DNA of 64,000 nucleotides from Actinomycetes bacterium (GTDB lineage Bacteria > Actinomycetota > Acidimicrobiia > Acidimicrobiales > Palsa-688). The notes beneath the pieces are model-generated. The model was not told the origin of the DNA. It saw nothing but the letters and a program-made list of their open reading frames with translations, and did not search any database. Position 1 is the stretch's first letter. Each line of letters begins with the position of its first letter. Shown here in pieces: positions 30,617 to 39,782 of the stretch. Made by a program: the position numbers and the translations under genes. The DNA lies in NCBI GenBank assembly GCA_021838445.1, contig JAKCDU010000007.1:46970-110969 (forward strand). The letters are read 5' to 3'.

Positions 30617-31615
30617 CTACTTGGCCGCCCGCCGGATGCCCTCGGCGATGTCGTTGGCGTCCACGACGAACATGCTCTCGAGCTCCGCCGCGTAGGGGAT
30701 CGGCACGTTGGGACCGGCCACCCGCACGACCGGCGACTGGAGCTCGCCGAAGAAGTGCTCGTTGATCAGGCAGGAGATCTCGGCGCCCAGGCCACCACGG
30801 CGTACCGCCTGGTGAGCAATGACGGCACGCTTGGTCCGGCCCACCGATCCTAGGATCGCCTCCTCGTCCATCGGCACCAGTGATCGCAGGTCGATCACTT
30901 CGGCTGAGATCCCTTCGGCGGCCACCTGCTCTGCGGCTTGAAGGGCGAACGACACCTCCCGCCCGTAGGTGATGACGGTCACGTCAGAGCCCGCTCGGGC
31001 CACGTTGGCCTTGCCGATGGGCACGGTGTACTCACCTTCTGGCACCGGGCCAGACACCCAGTAGTTGAGAGTCGGCTCGATGGTAACGACCGGATCGTCG
31101 TCGAATATGGCGGACATGAGGAGGCCCTTGGCGTCAGCTGGGTTGGATGCCACCACGACCTTCAATCCAGGGATGTGGGTGACCCAGGACTCGAGCATTT
31201 CAGAGTGCTGCGCGCCGAACTGCATGCCGGCTCCGGCGGCGGTCCTGATGGTGATCGGGACACCGGTCTGACCACCGGACATGTAGCGCAGCTTGGCCGC
31301 GTGGTTGGAGATCTGATCCATGGCCACTGCGAAGAAGTCCATGAACATGAGCTCGGCGACCGGGCGGAAGCCACCGATGGCAGCACCGATGGCAGCACCA
31401 ACGATGGCCTGCTCGGCGATGGGCGTCGACCTCACCCTGTGCTCCCCGTGCTTGGTCGAGAGCCCCTCGGAGATGTGGAAGACCCCTCCGCCGCTCGGGT
31501 CATCGACATCCTCTCCGAGCAGCAGAACCGTCGGATCCCGGTCCATGGCCAGATCCAGAGCTTCGTGGATGGCCTGGGCGGTAGTCAGCTTCCGGTTGGT
31601 CGGGTCCCCGCTCAT
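30617..31615 (-). CDS. 2-oxoacid dehydrogenase E1 beta subunit
   Basis: LTTAQAIHEALDLAMDRDPTVLLLGEDVDDPSGGGVFHISEGLSTKHGEHRVRSTPIAEQAIVGAAIGAAI; ATGA-type overlap with E1 alpha stop. Confidence 0.93.
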   Translation of the reverse strand: MSGDPTNRKLTTAQAIHEALDLAMDRDPTVLLLGEDVDDPSGGGVFHISEGLSTKHGEHRVRSTPIAEQAIVGAAIGAAIGGFRPVAELMFMDFFAVAMDQISNHAAKLRYMSGGQTGVPITIRTAAGAGMQFGAQHSEMLESWVTHIPGLKVVVASNPADAKGLLMSAIFDDDPVVTIEPTLNYWVSGPVPEGEYTVPIGKANVARAGSDVTVITYGREVSFALQAAEQVAAEGISAEVIDLRSLVPMDEEAILGSVGRTKRAVIAHQAVRRGGLGAEISCLINEHFFGELQSPVVRVAGPNVPIPYAAELESMFVVDANDIAEGIRRAAK

Positions 31616-32610
31616 GCCGGCACCACCTCTCCCTTGTAGACATCCGTGTAGAGCTCCTCCGGCCCGGGTGGCGGACTGTCCAGAGCGAACTGCATGGCGT
31701 CGTCGATGCGAGCGGCCACCGCCGCCTCCACCTCGGCCAGTTCCGCCTCGCTGAAGTGGCCACCATCGAGCAGCCACTTGCGGTAGACAACCGCCGGATC
31801 GGCATCCATCGCCGCCTTGCGCTCCTCGGGAGGCATGTAGCGCATGTTGTCACCGAAGATGTGACCCCAGAAGCGGTAGGTCATGGCCTCGACCAGAGTC
31901 GGACCGCCACCCGAGCGGGCCCGCTCAACGGCCTCGGACGCCGCCCAGTAGGTCGCAACGGGATCGTTCCCGTCGACTGTGACACCGGGCATCTCGTAGG
32001 CCACCGACCGCTGCGCCACCTGGGTCGCGCTCGTGGCCCACTCGTAGCGGGTGTGCTCGCCGTAGCGGTTGTTCTGGCAGATGAAGATGACGGGAAGCTC
32101 CCACACCGCAGCGAGGTTCAGCGCCTCGTGGAAGGCGCCGATGTTGGACGCACCATCCCCGAAGTTCACGATGGTGACCTGGTCGGTCCCCTTGAGCTGG
32201 CTGGCCCAGGCCAGCCCATTGGCTATGGGAAGACCCGAGCCGACCACTCCTGTGGTGACCATCAGGCCGGAGTCGGGATGGGTGACGTGCATGGGGCCGC
32301 CCTTTCCCTTGCATGTGCCCGTCACCCGCCCGAGGAATTCAGCGAACAGTTCCCGGAGGGGAACCCCCTTGCTGATGTGATCGTGCAGGCCCCGGTACAT
32401 CGTGACGCAGTAGTCGTCCTGACGTAGCACCGCCCCGAAGGCGGCAGAGATGCATTCCTGGCCTTTGGGTGAGTAGTAGGTCGACCGCACCCTCCCACTC
32501 GTCAGAAGGGTCCGGAACCGCTCGTCGGCCACGTTGATCGTAGTGACCAATTCGAACATGCGTTCCAGCACGTCCCGCTCCGGCACCCGCTCGCTGGCTG
32601 CTTGACTCAA
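31612..32610 (-). CDS. 2-oxoacid dehydrogenase (TPP-dependent) E1 alpha subunit
   Basis: GKGGPMHVTHPDSGLMVTTGVVGSGLPIANGLAWASQLKGTDQVTIVNFGDGASNIGAFHEALNLAAVWELPVIFICQNNRYGEHT (GDG...N TPP motif). Confidence 0.94.
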   Translation of the reverse strand: MSQAASERVPERDVLERMFELVTTINVADERFRTLLTSGRVRSTYYSPKGQECISAAFGAVLRQDDYCVTMYRGLHDHISKGVPLRELFAEFLGRVTGTCKGKGGPMHVTHPDSGLMVTTGVVGSGLPIANGLAWASQLKGTDQVTIVNFGDGASNIGAFHEALNLAAVWELPVIFICQNNRYGEHTRYEWATSATQVAQRSVAYEMPGVTVDGNDPVATYWAASEAVERARSGGGPTLVEAMTYRFWGHIFGDNMRYMPPEERKAAMDADPAVVYRKWLLDGGHFSEAELAEVEAAVAARIDDAMQFALDSPPPGPEELYTDVYKGEVVPA

Positions 32611-32716
32611 GGCACTCCCCCGTCGTCACTGGGACCGGGCCCATCGATCCCGGCTCGCCCGCCGGAATGCCCGGCGACCCCAAGATTCAAGCACGGATCA
32701 GGGCCCCTCACAAAAC

Positions 32717-32734
32717 CTACTGAGCGGTCAATAT
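32717..32734. promoter_or_regulatory. Island palindrome motif, site B: CTACTGAGCGGTCAATAT
   Basis: Consensus match in the divergent gap between E1 alpha (-) and the Rieske operon (+). Confidence 0.55.
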
Positions 32735-32816
32735 ATAGTTGACTGTCCCGTGGGGCGTTGTTACCCTTGGCCAAGTTTCGGGCCGTCGCGCCTGGCCTCG
32801 GGGAGTAGATGGCCGC

Positions 32817-33050
32817 ATGAGAATGGTTCACCCTCTTACATCCGCCGTCTACGAGAGCCAAGAGGACGGCACCGTGAGAGTCACCGAGACCGACGGCCGT
32901 CAGGGATGGTTCACCCCACAGGGCGAACACATCAGGGGTGACCTGCGCGCTGCTGATCCCCACATCATCGACTGGGTCGGCGGCCCCCAGGCCCGCAAGC
33001 AGACGGGGCGACTACGCCTGGAGTCCCGTGGTTCGGGCGAATCGAGTTGA
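32817..33050 (+). CDS. Small hypothetical protein upstream of Rieske oxygenase
   Basis: MRMVHPLTSAVYESQEDGTVRVTETDGRQGWFTPQGEHIRGDLRAADPHIIDWVGGPQARKQ...; position directly upstream of oxygenase. Confidence 0.55.
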   Translation: MRMVHPLTSAVYESQEDGTVRVTETDGRQGWFTPQGEHIRGDLRAADPHIIDWVGGPQARKQTGRLRLESRGSGESS

Positions 33051-33069
33051 GTTCAGGGAGGCCCATCAC

Positions 33070-34449
33070 GTGACCGTCACCGAAAGTCCGGGTTCCGCCG
33101 GGGCCCGCAGCGCTGGTCCGAACGCTCAGGAGATCATGGCCGGGGACGGGGTGGCACCACCGGCGACCCTCCGCGTCCAGAGCCAGGTCGACATGGGGAA
33201 CTCCGATATCCCGGTCGAGCGGTACATATCGAAAGGGTTCCACGACCTCGAGGTGGAGCGGATGTGGGGCCGGGTTTGGCAGGTCGCCGCCCGCGAAGAC
33301 GATCTTCCCGAGGTGGGCGACACGCTCGTGTACGACATCGCCGACATGTCGTTCGTCCTGGTCCGGGTGCCCTCCGGGGAGATCAAGGCCTTCTACAACG
33401 CCTGTCTGCATCGTGGGACCCAGTTGCGCAGCCGTAGTGGCTTCACGCCCGAGCTGCGCTGCCCGTTCCACGGCTGGACGTGGAATCTCGACGGTTCGAT
33501 CAAGACGATCCCCTGCGAATGGGACTTCGCTCACCTGGACCGGGCCGAGCTCAGCCTGCCCGAGGCCAAGGTCGGCTCCTGGAGCGGATGGGTGTTCATC
33601 AATCCCGATGAGAGTGCCGGCTCGCTCGAGGATTATCTGGGCACCTTCCCCGAGCACTTCATCTGGGACCTGAGCCAGCGCTACAAGAGCCTCCACGTGT
33701 CCAAGCTCATAAGGGTGAATTGGAAGGCGTGCCTGGAGGCCTTCATGGAGTCCTACCACGTCATAGCCACGCACCCCCAGATCCTCACCTACCTGGGTGA
33801 CGCCAACACCCAGTACGACGTCTTCCCCGGCACCGGGCCGGGTCGACCCGGGTGGAGCCGGATGAACACACTGAGCGGGGTCTCGAGCCCTCATCTGGGC
33901 CGTCCCCTACCCCCCCAAGAAGTCCTTGCCGCCCAGCTCGCCTCCTACGGCGTGGAAGCCCCGCCTGTTCCAGAGGGCGAGACAGCCCGACGGGTGCTGG
34001 CCGAGACGACCCGGGCCGTCTTCGACCCGAAGCCTCGCAGCGTGCCCGGTGAGAAGTTGTCGGACTCCGAGGCGATCGACAACATCCTCTACTACATCTT
34101 CCCCAACTTTCAGCCCTGGGGCGGGATGAGCCCGATCAACTACCGGTTCCGACCAAACGGGAACGACCCTGACAGCTGCATCATGGACGTCATGCTCCTG
34201 AGCGATTACCAGGGAAGCGAGAAGCCCCCGTCGGCCAAGCCGATCCACCTGGGCTTCGATGACGACTGGACAGAGGTCGAGGAACTCGGCGCTCTGGCCA
34301 TGGTGTTCAACCAGGACGTCGGCAACCTACCCAGGGTGCAGCGGGGCCTGCGCGCAACTAAGAAGAAGGGCGTCAGCCTCGGGACCTATCAGGAGTCCCG
34401 CATCCGACAGATCCACCACGAACTCGACTACTGGATCAACCGGCCCTGA
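33070..34449 (+). CDS. Rieske (2Fe-2S) aromatic ring-hydroxylating oxygenase alpha subunit
   Basis: CLHRGTQLRSRSGFTPELRCPFHGW Rieske cluster and ESYHVIATH mononuclear iron site. Confidence 0.93.
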   Translation: MTVTESPGSAGARSAGPNAQEIMAGDGVAPPATLRVQSQVDMGNSDIPVERYISKGFHDLEVERMWGRVWQVAAREDDLPEVGDTLVYDIADMSFVLVRVPSGEIKAFYNACLHRGTQLRSRSGFTPELRCPFHGWTWNLDGSIKTIPCEWDFAHLDRAELSLPEAKVGSWSGWVFINPDESAGSLEDYLGTFPEHFIWDLSQRYKSLHVSKLIRVNWKACLEAFMESYHVIATHPQILTYLGDANTQYDVFPGTGPGRPGWSRMNTLSGVSSPHLGRPLPPQEVLAAQLASYGVEAPPVPEGETARRVLAETTRAVFDPKPRSVPGEKLSDSEAIDNILYYIFPNFQPWGGMSPINYRFRPNGNDPDSCIMDVMLLSDYQGSEKPPSAKPIHLGFDDDWTEVEELGALAMVFNQDVGNLPRVQRGLRATKKKGVSLGTYQESRIRQIHHELDYWINRP

Positions 34450-34470
34450 CCGGTTGAGGAGGAAGGCAAG

Positions 34471-35403
34471 ATGGCAAGTAAGCGGCCGTTCAAGTTCGGC
34501 GCCAAGGCGACGAAGGCAGCGACAGGAAAGGAGTGGGCCGACCTCGCCCGCCAGGCCGAGGATCTCGGCTATGTCAGCCTTCAGATCGATGACCACTTCG
34601 GCGGGCAGCTGTCGCCGATTCCGGCCTGCATGGCCGCTGCCGCGGTCACGTCGCGCCTCCAGGTCGGGACGCTGGTAGCCGGCAACGACTTCCGCAACCC
34701 CGTGGTGCTGGCCAAGGAGGCCTCGACCATCGATCTGCTGTCCGATGGTCGATTCATCCTCGGGATAGGCGCCGGTTGGCTAAAGGGCGACTACGCCATC
34801 GCCGGCATCCAGCAGGACGACGCCCACACCCGCATCGAGCGCATGGGTGAAGCGATCGACATATTCCGCGGCGTGTGGAGCGCTGAACCTTTCTCCTTCA
34901 GCGGCGAGCACTATCAGATCGCCGAGGTCACCGGGTATCCCAAGCCGGTCTCGGACATTCCGATCCTCGTCGGTGGTGGCGGCCGGCAGGTGTTGACTCT
35001 CGCCGCGCAGAAAGCCGACATCGTCGGGATCAATCCGAAGATCGTCGGTCGCACCATCAACCCCCGGTCCATGGCCACCGCCGCGGCCGACGTGGTCGAC
35101 GAGAAGCTGAGCTGGGTGCGCGAGGGGGCCGGCGATCGCTACGAGCAGATCGAACTGCAACTGCAGGTATTCGTAACCGTCGTCACCGACGATCCGATGG
35201 CTGTGGCCGAGAAGCTCGCTCCCAACTTCGGGCTTCCCCCCGAGGTGGTCCTCGCCGCCCCCTACTTCCAGATCGGCCCGCTGGAGAAGATCAAGGACGA
35301 CCTGGTCGAGCTCAGGGACCGCTGGGACATCAGCTATATCGCCTTCCAGCAGGACGCCACACAGGCTGTAGCACCGCTGGTGTCACAGCTGGCCGGCAGC
35401 TGA
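34471..35403 (+). CDS. LLM-class F420-dependent oxidoreductase
   Basis: DLARQAEDLGYVSLQIDDHFGGQLSPIPACMAAAAVTSRLQVGTLVAGNDFRNPVVLAKEASTIDLLSDGRFILGIGAGW. Confidence 0.93.
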   Translation: MASKRPFKFGAKATKAATGKEWADLARQAEDLGYVSLQIDDHFGGQLSPIPACMAAAAVTSRLQVGTLVAGNDFRNPVVLAKEASTIDLLSDGRFILGIGAGWLKGDYAIAGIQQDDAHTRIERMGEAIDIFRGVWSAEPFSFSGEHYQIAEVTGYPKPVSDIPILVGGGGRQVLTLAAQKADIVGINPKIVGRTINPRSMATAAADVVDEKLSWVREGAGDRYEQIELQLQVFVTVVTDDPMAVAEKLAPNFGLPPEVVLAAPYFQIGPLEKIKDDLVELRDRWDISYIAFQQDATQAVAPLVSQLAGS

Positions 35404-35451
35404 TCGTCTCGACGGGAACGACCAGGCCGGAACAGGCCCGGACGAGACCGT

Positions 35452-35985
35452 TCAGTCCTCGGTGAACGCCGAGGACTGGGCGGTCGCGGCGCGCATCTTG
35501 GCCCCGTCGTAGGCGATGCGCTGGAGCGGGGTGATCTCGAAGATGACCCGCCGGGGTGAGTCCAAGAAGCGGGCGAAGCGTCGGGCGTGGTCCGCGTCGT
35601 CGGTGTGGATGGCGTGGGCCAAGGCCGGGTAGAACCACCGCTTGGTCTCCTCGTCCTCCCGGATCACACAGGTGCCCTTGTAGGTCAAGGCCTTGTTGGC
35701 ACCGAGTTTGCTGCCCTTGCTGGTGATGGCCAGGCTGACCCTGGGATCGCGTTTCACGGCCACCACCCGCTTGCGCTGTGAGCTGGCGGTGCACCAGAAG
35801 CGGCCGTCCCTGAAGACGTAGCTCATGATCACTCCAACCGGCCAACCCTCCTTGTTGGACCAGATGAAGGTGAGCTCGTTCTGGGCGTCGAGGAGCTCCT
35901 GCTCGGTCGAATCGTCGAGCGGGTAGAGGCTCACATCCTCATAGTTGTCGATCTCGTCAAGGCGTCCATCCTCGTGCGTTCCCAC
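35452..35985 (-). CDS. Pyridoxamine 5'-phosphate oxidase-like (flavin/F420-binding split-barrel) protein
   Basis: FIWSNKEGWPVGVIMSYVFRDGRFWCTASSQRKRVVAVKRDPRVSLAITSKG...LTYKGTCVI; GTG start at 35985. Confidence 0.82.
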   Translation of the reverse strand: MGTHEDGRLDEIDNYEDVSLYPLDDSTEQELLDAQNELTFIWSNKEGWPVGVIMSYVFRDGRFWCTASSQRKRVVAVKRDPRVSLAITSKGSKLGANKALTYKGTCVIREDEETKRWFYPALAHAIHTDDADHARRFARFLDSPRRVIFEITPLQRIAYDGAKMRAATAQSSAFTED

Positions 35986-35998
35986 CTGTCCCCCTCCT

Positions 35999-36823
35999 CT
36001 ACCTGGCTTCGAACACCGGGCCGACCCCACTCACATGAAAGCGTGACAGCTCGCGCCCTCTCACCCCGGCCTGCTCCAACGCGACCCGGAAGGCCGCCAT
36101 GTGGGCGGTCTCGAAGTGACCGCGCAGGTCGGCCTCGGAACGCCAGCGCTCGAACACCCGAACTCGACCGGGAACGCCGGGGTCACTGGAGAACGCGTAG
36201 TCGAGGTTCCCGGCTTCCTTTCGGGTCTGATCCATCATCACCGCTGCAGCCGCCATGAGCTCCGGCATGCGGTCAGAGGCTATGTCTATCCACCCGGCAA
36301 TGACGAACGACGTGTCATTGGGCGCCGTACCGCCAGCGGGAGGCCCCGGCTCCCCCTCGGTCCAGGTGACCCTGAGGGTCCGGTGGGCGATCCGCCACCC
36401 CTCTGCGGTCCGCACGAAGCGGTCCAGATAGTTGCCGGCGACGGTGTAATTGTGCTCTGCGGCCAGGTCCTTGCGCACGTGTTGAGCCTGGAAGAAGCAG
36501 CGACCGTCCGCTTGGTCCCCGCGGAGCTCCACCTGGTGATTCGACACCATGTGCTGAGTGCGGTCGAACCGGCTCAGTGAACCAGCGCAGGCCTCGCCGA
36601 TCGCCGCCGGCCCTTGGAACACACCGAGGCGGCCATAGTCGGCGGTGCCGTCCGTGGCGAAGACCTCGCCGAGGTCCTCGAAACGGCGGTGATCGATGAC
36701 CCAGGCGTAGCGGACCGTCAGATCGATCACCGCCTTCTCGTCCAACACTGAGTCGAGAGATCTGATCACAGGAGCGGGCTCCGAGGGTAAATGGATCACG
36801 TGGTGCGAGCTTCCGCCGGCCAC
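35999..36823 (-). CDS. SnoaL/NTF2-like domain fused to ABM domain
   Basis: N-terminal LDEKAVIDLTVRYAWVIDHRRFEDLGEVFATDGTADYG (SnoaL-like), C-terminal RKEAGNLDYAFSSDPGVPGRVRVFERWRSEADLRGHFETAHMAAF (ABM-like). Confidence 0.82.
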   Translation of the reverse strand: MAGGSSHHVIHLPSEPAPVIRSLDSVLDEKAVIDLTVRYAWVIDHRRFEDLGEVFATDGTADYGRLGVFQGPAAIGEACAGSLSRFDRTQHMVSNHQVELRGDQADGRCFFQAQHVRKDLAAEHNYTVAGNYLDRFVRTAEGWRIAHRTLRVTWTEGEPGPPAGGTAPNDTSFVIAGWIDIASDRMPELMAAAAVMMDQTRKEAGNLDYAFSSDPGVPGRVRVFERWRSEADLRGHFETAHMAAFRVALEQAGVRGRELSRFHVSGVGPVFEAR

Positions 36824-36868
36824 CCGAGCCCCCCGATATAAGCACCCTCCCCTAGCCGAGTCAACGAC

Positions 36869-36886
36869 CTACTGCCCGGTTAATAT
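36869..36886. promoter_or_regulatory. Island palindrome motif, site C: CTACTGCCCGGTTAATAT
   Basis: Consensus match in the divergent gap 36823/36922; near-identical flank to site B (ACCTACTGnnCGGTyAATATAT). Confidence 0.55.
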
Positions 36887-36921
36887 ATTTGCCCGGGACT
36901 ACAGCCAAGGGGGAACCACCA

Positions 36922-37230
36922 ATGGGATACATGCTGGCGCGACTGCAGATCAAGCCTGGCCAGATTCCGCAGGCCATCGAGATCATGAAGCACATCACCG
37001 TTGGTATGGAGAAGCAGGGCTGGAAGCTCATCGGCGGCTACCAGACGGTGATCGGCCGGTTCAACGAGATTTGGGATCTCTGGGACGTGGGCGGGGATGC
37101 CGGAGCCATCGGCACCGCCTTGGCCAACGCCAGGAATGACCCCGACTTCGCCCAATGGGCGGCCAAGCTGCCCGGCGTGGTCGAATCGGAGGAGACCCGC
37201 TACATGGAGAAGCTGGACTACTCCCTCTGA
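36922..37230 (+). CDS. NIPSNAP-like / dimeric alpha-beta barrel protein
   Basis: MGYMLARLQIKPGQIPQAIEIMKHITVGMEKQGWKLIGGYQTVIGRFNEIWDLWDVGGDA. Confidence 0.75.
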   Translation: MGYMLARLQIKPGQIPQAIEIMKHITVGMEKQGWKLIGGYQTVIGRFNEIWDLWDVGGDAGAIGTALANARNDPDFAQWAAKLPGVVESEETRYMEKLDYSL

Positions 37231-37297
37231 GCACCGGAGGCGGCCGCGGGTCTCGTACCGGCCACCCCGTGCTGGTTGCTGGAGCGTCTGGAGCGGG

Positions 37298-37945
37298 ATG
37301 CTCGCCGTAGCCGATGAGATATTGTGCCGCCCTGTGGAGTTGATCTTGGTCAGGCACGCCGAGCCGGTCCGAGTCGTTGACTCCGACGGGCCGGCCGATC
37401 CTCCGCTCAGCCACCGAGGGGAGCACCAAGCCGCCCTTCTGGGGGACTACATAGCTGGTCAGGGTCTGACCGCCATCTACTCCTCGCCGATGCGCCGCGC
37501 CCTGGCCACCGCTGCTGCGGTGTCACGCCGCGCCGGGAGGCAGGTCACGGTGAACGAGGGACTGGCCGAGTTCGACCGGTTGGCCACGAGCTACGTCACC
37601 CTCGAAGAGATGCGCGAAACCCGCGACGAGAGGTTCCTGGCGATGCTCCGGGATGACTTCAGCCACTACGGGGTGGACATGGAACAGTTCCGGCGGAACG
37701 TCGTAGCCACGGTCGAGGCGATCATCTCGTCGCACCCCGGCGAACGCGTTGCGGCCGTCTGCCACGGCGGCGTGATCAACGCCTATATCGGGCACATCCT
37801 GGACATCTCCAAGAACTCGTTCTTCGTACCGGACTACACGAGTGTCAACCGGGTGGCCGCCAACCGTTCGGGCCGCAGGTCGTTGCTGCGGCTCAACGAG
37901 GTGACCCACCTGCACGGTCACGACCTGCTCGTGTCCACCGTCTGA
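37298..37945 (+). CDS. Histidine phosphatase family protein
   Basis: VELILVRHAEPVRVVDSDGPADPPLSHRGEHQAALLGDYI (RHxE/RHG-type), CHGGVINAYIGHIL; exact start uncertain. Confidence 0.87.
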   Translation: MLAVADEILCRPVELILVRHAEPVRVVDSDGPADPPLSHRGEHQAALLGDYIAGQGLTAIYSSPMRRALATAAAVSRRAGRQVTVNEGLAEFDRLATSYVTLEEMRETRDERFLAMLRDDFSHYGVDMEQFRRNVVATVEAIISSHPGERVAAVCHGGVINAYIGHILDISKNSFFVPDYTSVNRVAANRSGRRSLLRLNEVTHLHGHDLLVSTV

Positions 37946-38013
37946 CGGCCACCGCCTGGCGGCTCCCATGGCTGTGACCGGAGTCGAGGGCGAGCGGCGC
38001 CCGCAAGCCCTGC

Positions 38014-38031
38014 GAATTGATCGATTAGTAT
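38014..38031. promoter_or_regulatory. Island palindrome motif, site D: GAATTGATCGATTAGTAT
   Basis: Consensus match 7 bp upstream of the lipoyl-protein GTG start. Confidence 0.5.
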
Positions 38032-38037
38032 GTAGCC

Positions 38038-38268
38038 GTGTCGACGACGCTATTCATCCCCCGCTTGGCCGTATCCATGACCGAAGGCACCATTACCGAG
38101 TGGCTGGTGGAAGACGGCGCCACCGTGGCCGCCGGACAGCCGATCTACCGCATCGAGACCGACAAGACCGACGCGGAGATCGAGGCGCCCGCCAGCGGTG
38201 TCATCCACATCGAGGCTGATCCGGGCGAGCTGCTTGAAGTTGGCACCCCGATCGGTGAGATCGAATAG
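38038..38268 (+). CDS. Stand-alone lipoyl (biotinyl-like) carrier domain protein
   Basis: 76 aa MSTTLFIPRLAVSMTEGTITEWLVEDGATVAAGQPIYRIETDKTDAEIEAPASGVIHIEADPGELLEVGTPIGEIE; ETDKxxxE lipoylation motif. Confidence 0.93.
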   Translation: MSTTLFIPRLAVSMTEGTITEWLVEDGATVAAGQPIYRIETDKTDAEIEAPASGVIHIEADPGELLEVGTPIGEIE

Positions 38269-39574
38269 AGCCGCCTCGGGCCGTCGGGCGGCAGGTGAGC
38301 CACAGCTCCCGCAACCCGTGGAGCACGTAGCTGCTCTCATAGGTGAAGGTGTTGCGTGCGTCGGGCTGGATGTCGGCGAGCCTTTCGAGGATGACGCTCA
38401 TCCCAATCCGGGCCTCGGCCCGAGCCAGAGCCGCTCCGAGGCAGAAATGCTCCCCGAACCCGAAGGCCAGGTGAGGCTGGGCGAAAGTACGCTCGGGGAT
38501 GAGCGCGTCCGGGCTGGTGAACACACGGCTATCCCGGTTGGCGGATGCATAGGCCAGCCACAGAGCCGAGCCAGCGGGGATGGTCGTGTCCCCGATGGTG
38601 CACTCCCTCACTGCCTGCCGATAGAGGCCCTGGACCGGCGCCTCGAGGCGGACGACCTCCTCCACGAAACCCTCGATCAGCTCCGGCTCTCGGCGTATCC
38701 GCTCGGCCAGATCCGGATCCCGGGCCAGGCGCCAGACTGCGAAAGCAAGAAGCTTGGTCGTAGTCTCGTTCCCCGCGACGAGGATCTGATTGAGCATGCC
38801 GAGCACCTCGGGAAGGGTGAGCCCCTCGCCGTCGGGCAGGCGGGCGTTGGCCAGATGGGAGAGCAGGTCGTCGCCGGGGTGACGGCGCCGATCCTCGACC
38901 TTGGCCTCGAAGTACTCGAAGAACTCGGCCTGCGACAAGAGCATGGCCTGCAACTCGTCGGTGTCGAGGTGATGGCTCCCTATCGCTACCGTGAAGTCGT
39001 CGGACCAGCGCTTGAAGTCGGCCATATCGGTGCGCGGCACGCCCAGTCGGTCCGCAATGACCGACAGCGGGAGAGGCACGGCGAAGGCGCTCACGAACTC
39101 GACGGGCCCATCGCTCGGGAACCCGTCGACCAGGGCCTCGGCCATGGAGCGGATGGACCCCTCCCATTCCCGCACCCTCCGCTGGGTGAATGCCCGGCTC
39201 ACCAGGTTGCGTTGGCGGCGGTGCAGTGGGGGGTCGGAGCTGAGCAACACCTTGGCCCGCCCCCGGTCCACGCGACGCAGTACCCGCTCGATGTCGTCCT
39301 TGTCTGCGGCGGCCAGGGCGGCGATACCCTCGCCAACCTGTCGGGCCAGGACCGGACCGGTCGCCATGGCGGATGAGAACACTTCGGGCTGACGCAGAAC
39401 CTCGACGATGTCCTCGTAGCGGGTGACCACGAACGACTCGATCTCCGCGACCCAAACCACGGGAGCGTCGCGCCTCATCTTCTCGAATATCGGGTAGGGG
39501 CAGGCGATGGCATCCTGCTGCAGACCGAACAGCCGACCGTGATCCCCGAACGAAGCGTCGACTGCGCTCATCAC
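38201..39574 (-). CDS. Cytochrome P450
   Basis: NQILVAGNETTTKLL I-helix, EVVRLEAP ExxR, FGFGEHFCLGAALARAEAR haem-binding loop. Confidence 0.95.
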   Translation of the reverse strand: MMSAVDASFGDHGRLFGLQQDAIACPYPIFEKMRRDAPVVWVAEIESFVVTRYEDIVEVLRQPEVFSSAMATGPVLARQVGEGIAALAAADKDDIERVLRRVDRGRAKVLLSSDPPLHRRQRNLVSRAFTQRRVREWEGSIRSMAEALVDGFPSDGPVEFVSAFAVPLPLSVIADRLGVPRTDMADFKRWSDDFTVAIGSHHLDTDELQAMLLSQAEFFEYFEAKVEDRRRHPGDDLLSHLANARLPDGEGLTLPEVLGMLNQILVAGNETTTKLLAFAVWRLARDPDLAERIRREPELIEGFVEEVVRLEAPVQGLYRQAVRECTIGDTTIPAGSALWLAYASANRDSRVFTSPDALIPERTFAQPHLAFGFGEHFCLGAALARAEARIGMSVILERLADIQPDARNTFTYESSYVLHGLRELWLTCRPTARGGSIRSHRSGCQLQAARPDQPRCG

Positions 39575-39699
39575 GAGGCCCTTTCTGGAAGAACGACCAT
39601 CGACCGGCCCCTTCTACTATCCGCGGCGGCTGCCCCGGTGGCCAGTGCCGCCCGCGTTCGCCGTGCCATCTCCACCCGCCCCGGTCCGGACCGCAGTCA

Positions 39700-39717
39700 G
39701 TATTGACCGGTTAGTAT
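39700..39717. promoter_or_regulatory. Island palindrome motif, site E: GTATTGACCGGTTAGTAT
   Basis: Consensus match in the divergent gap between P450 (-) and 39783 (+). Confidence 0.55.
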
Positions 39718-39782
39718 GCCATACCCGAGCGAGCCGATGGGCACCTGAACACCGTCGGGGCGCTCTGAACAGGAGGCCCCCA

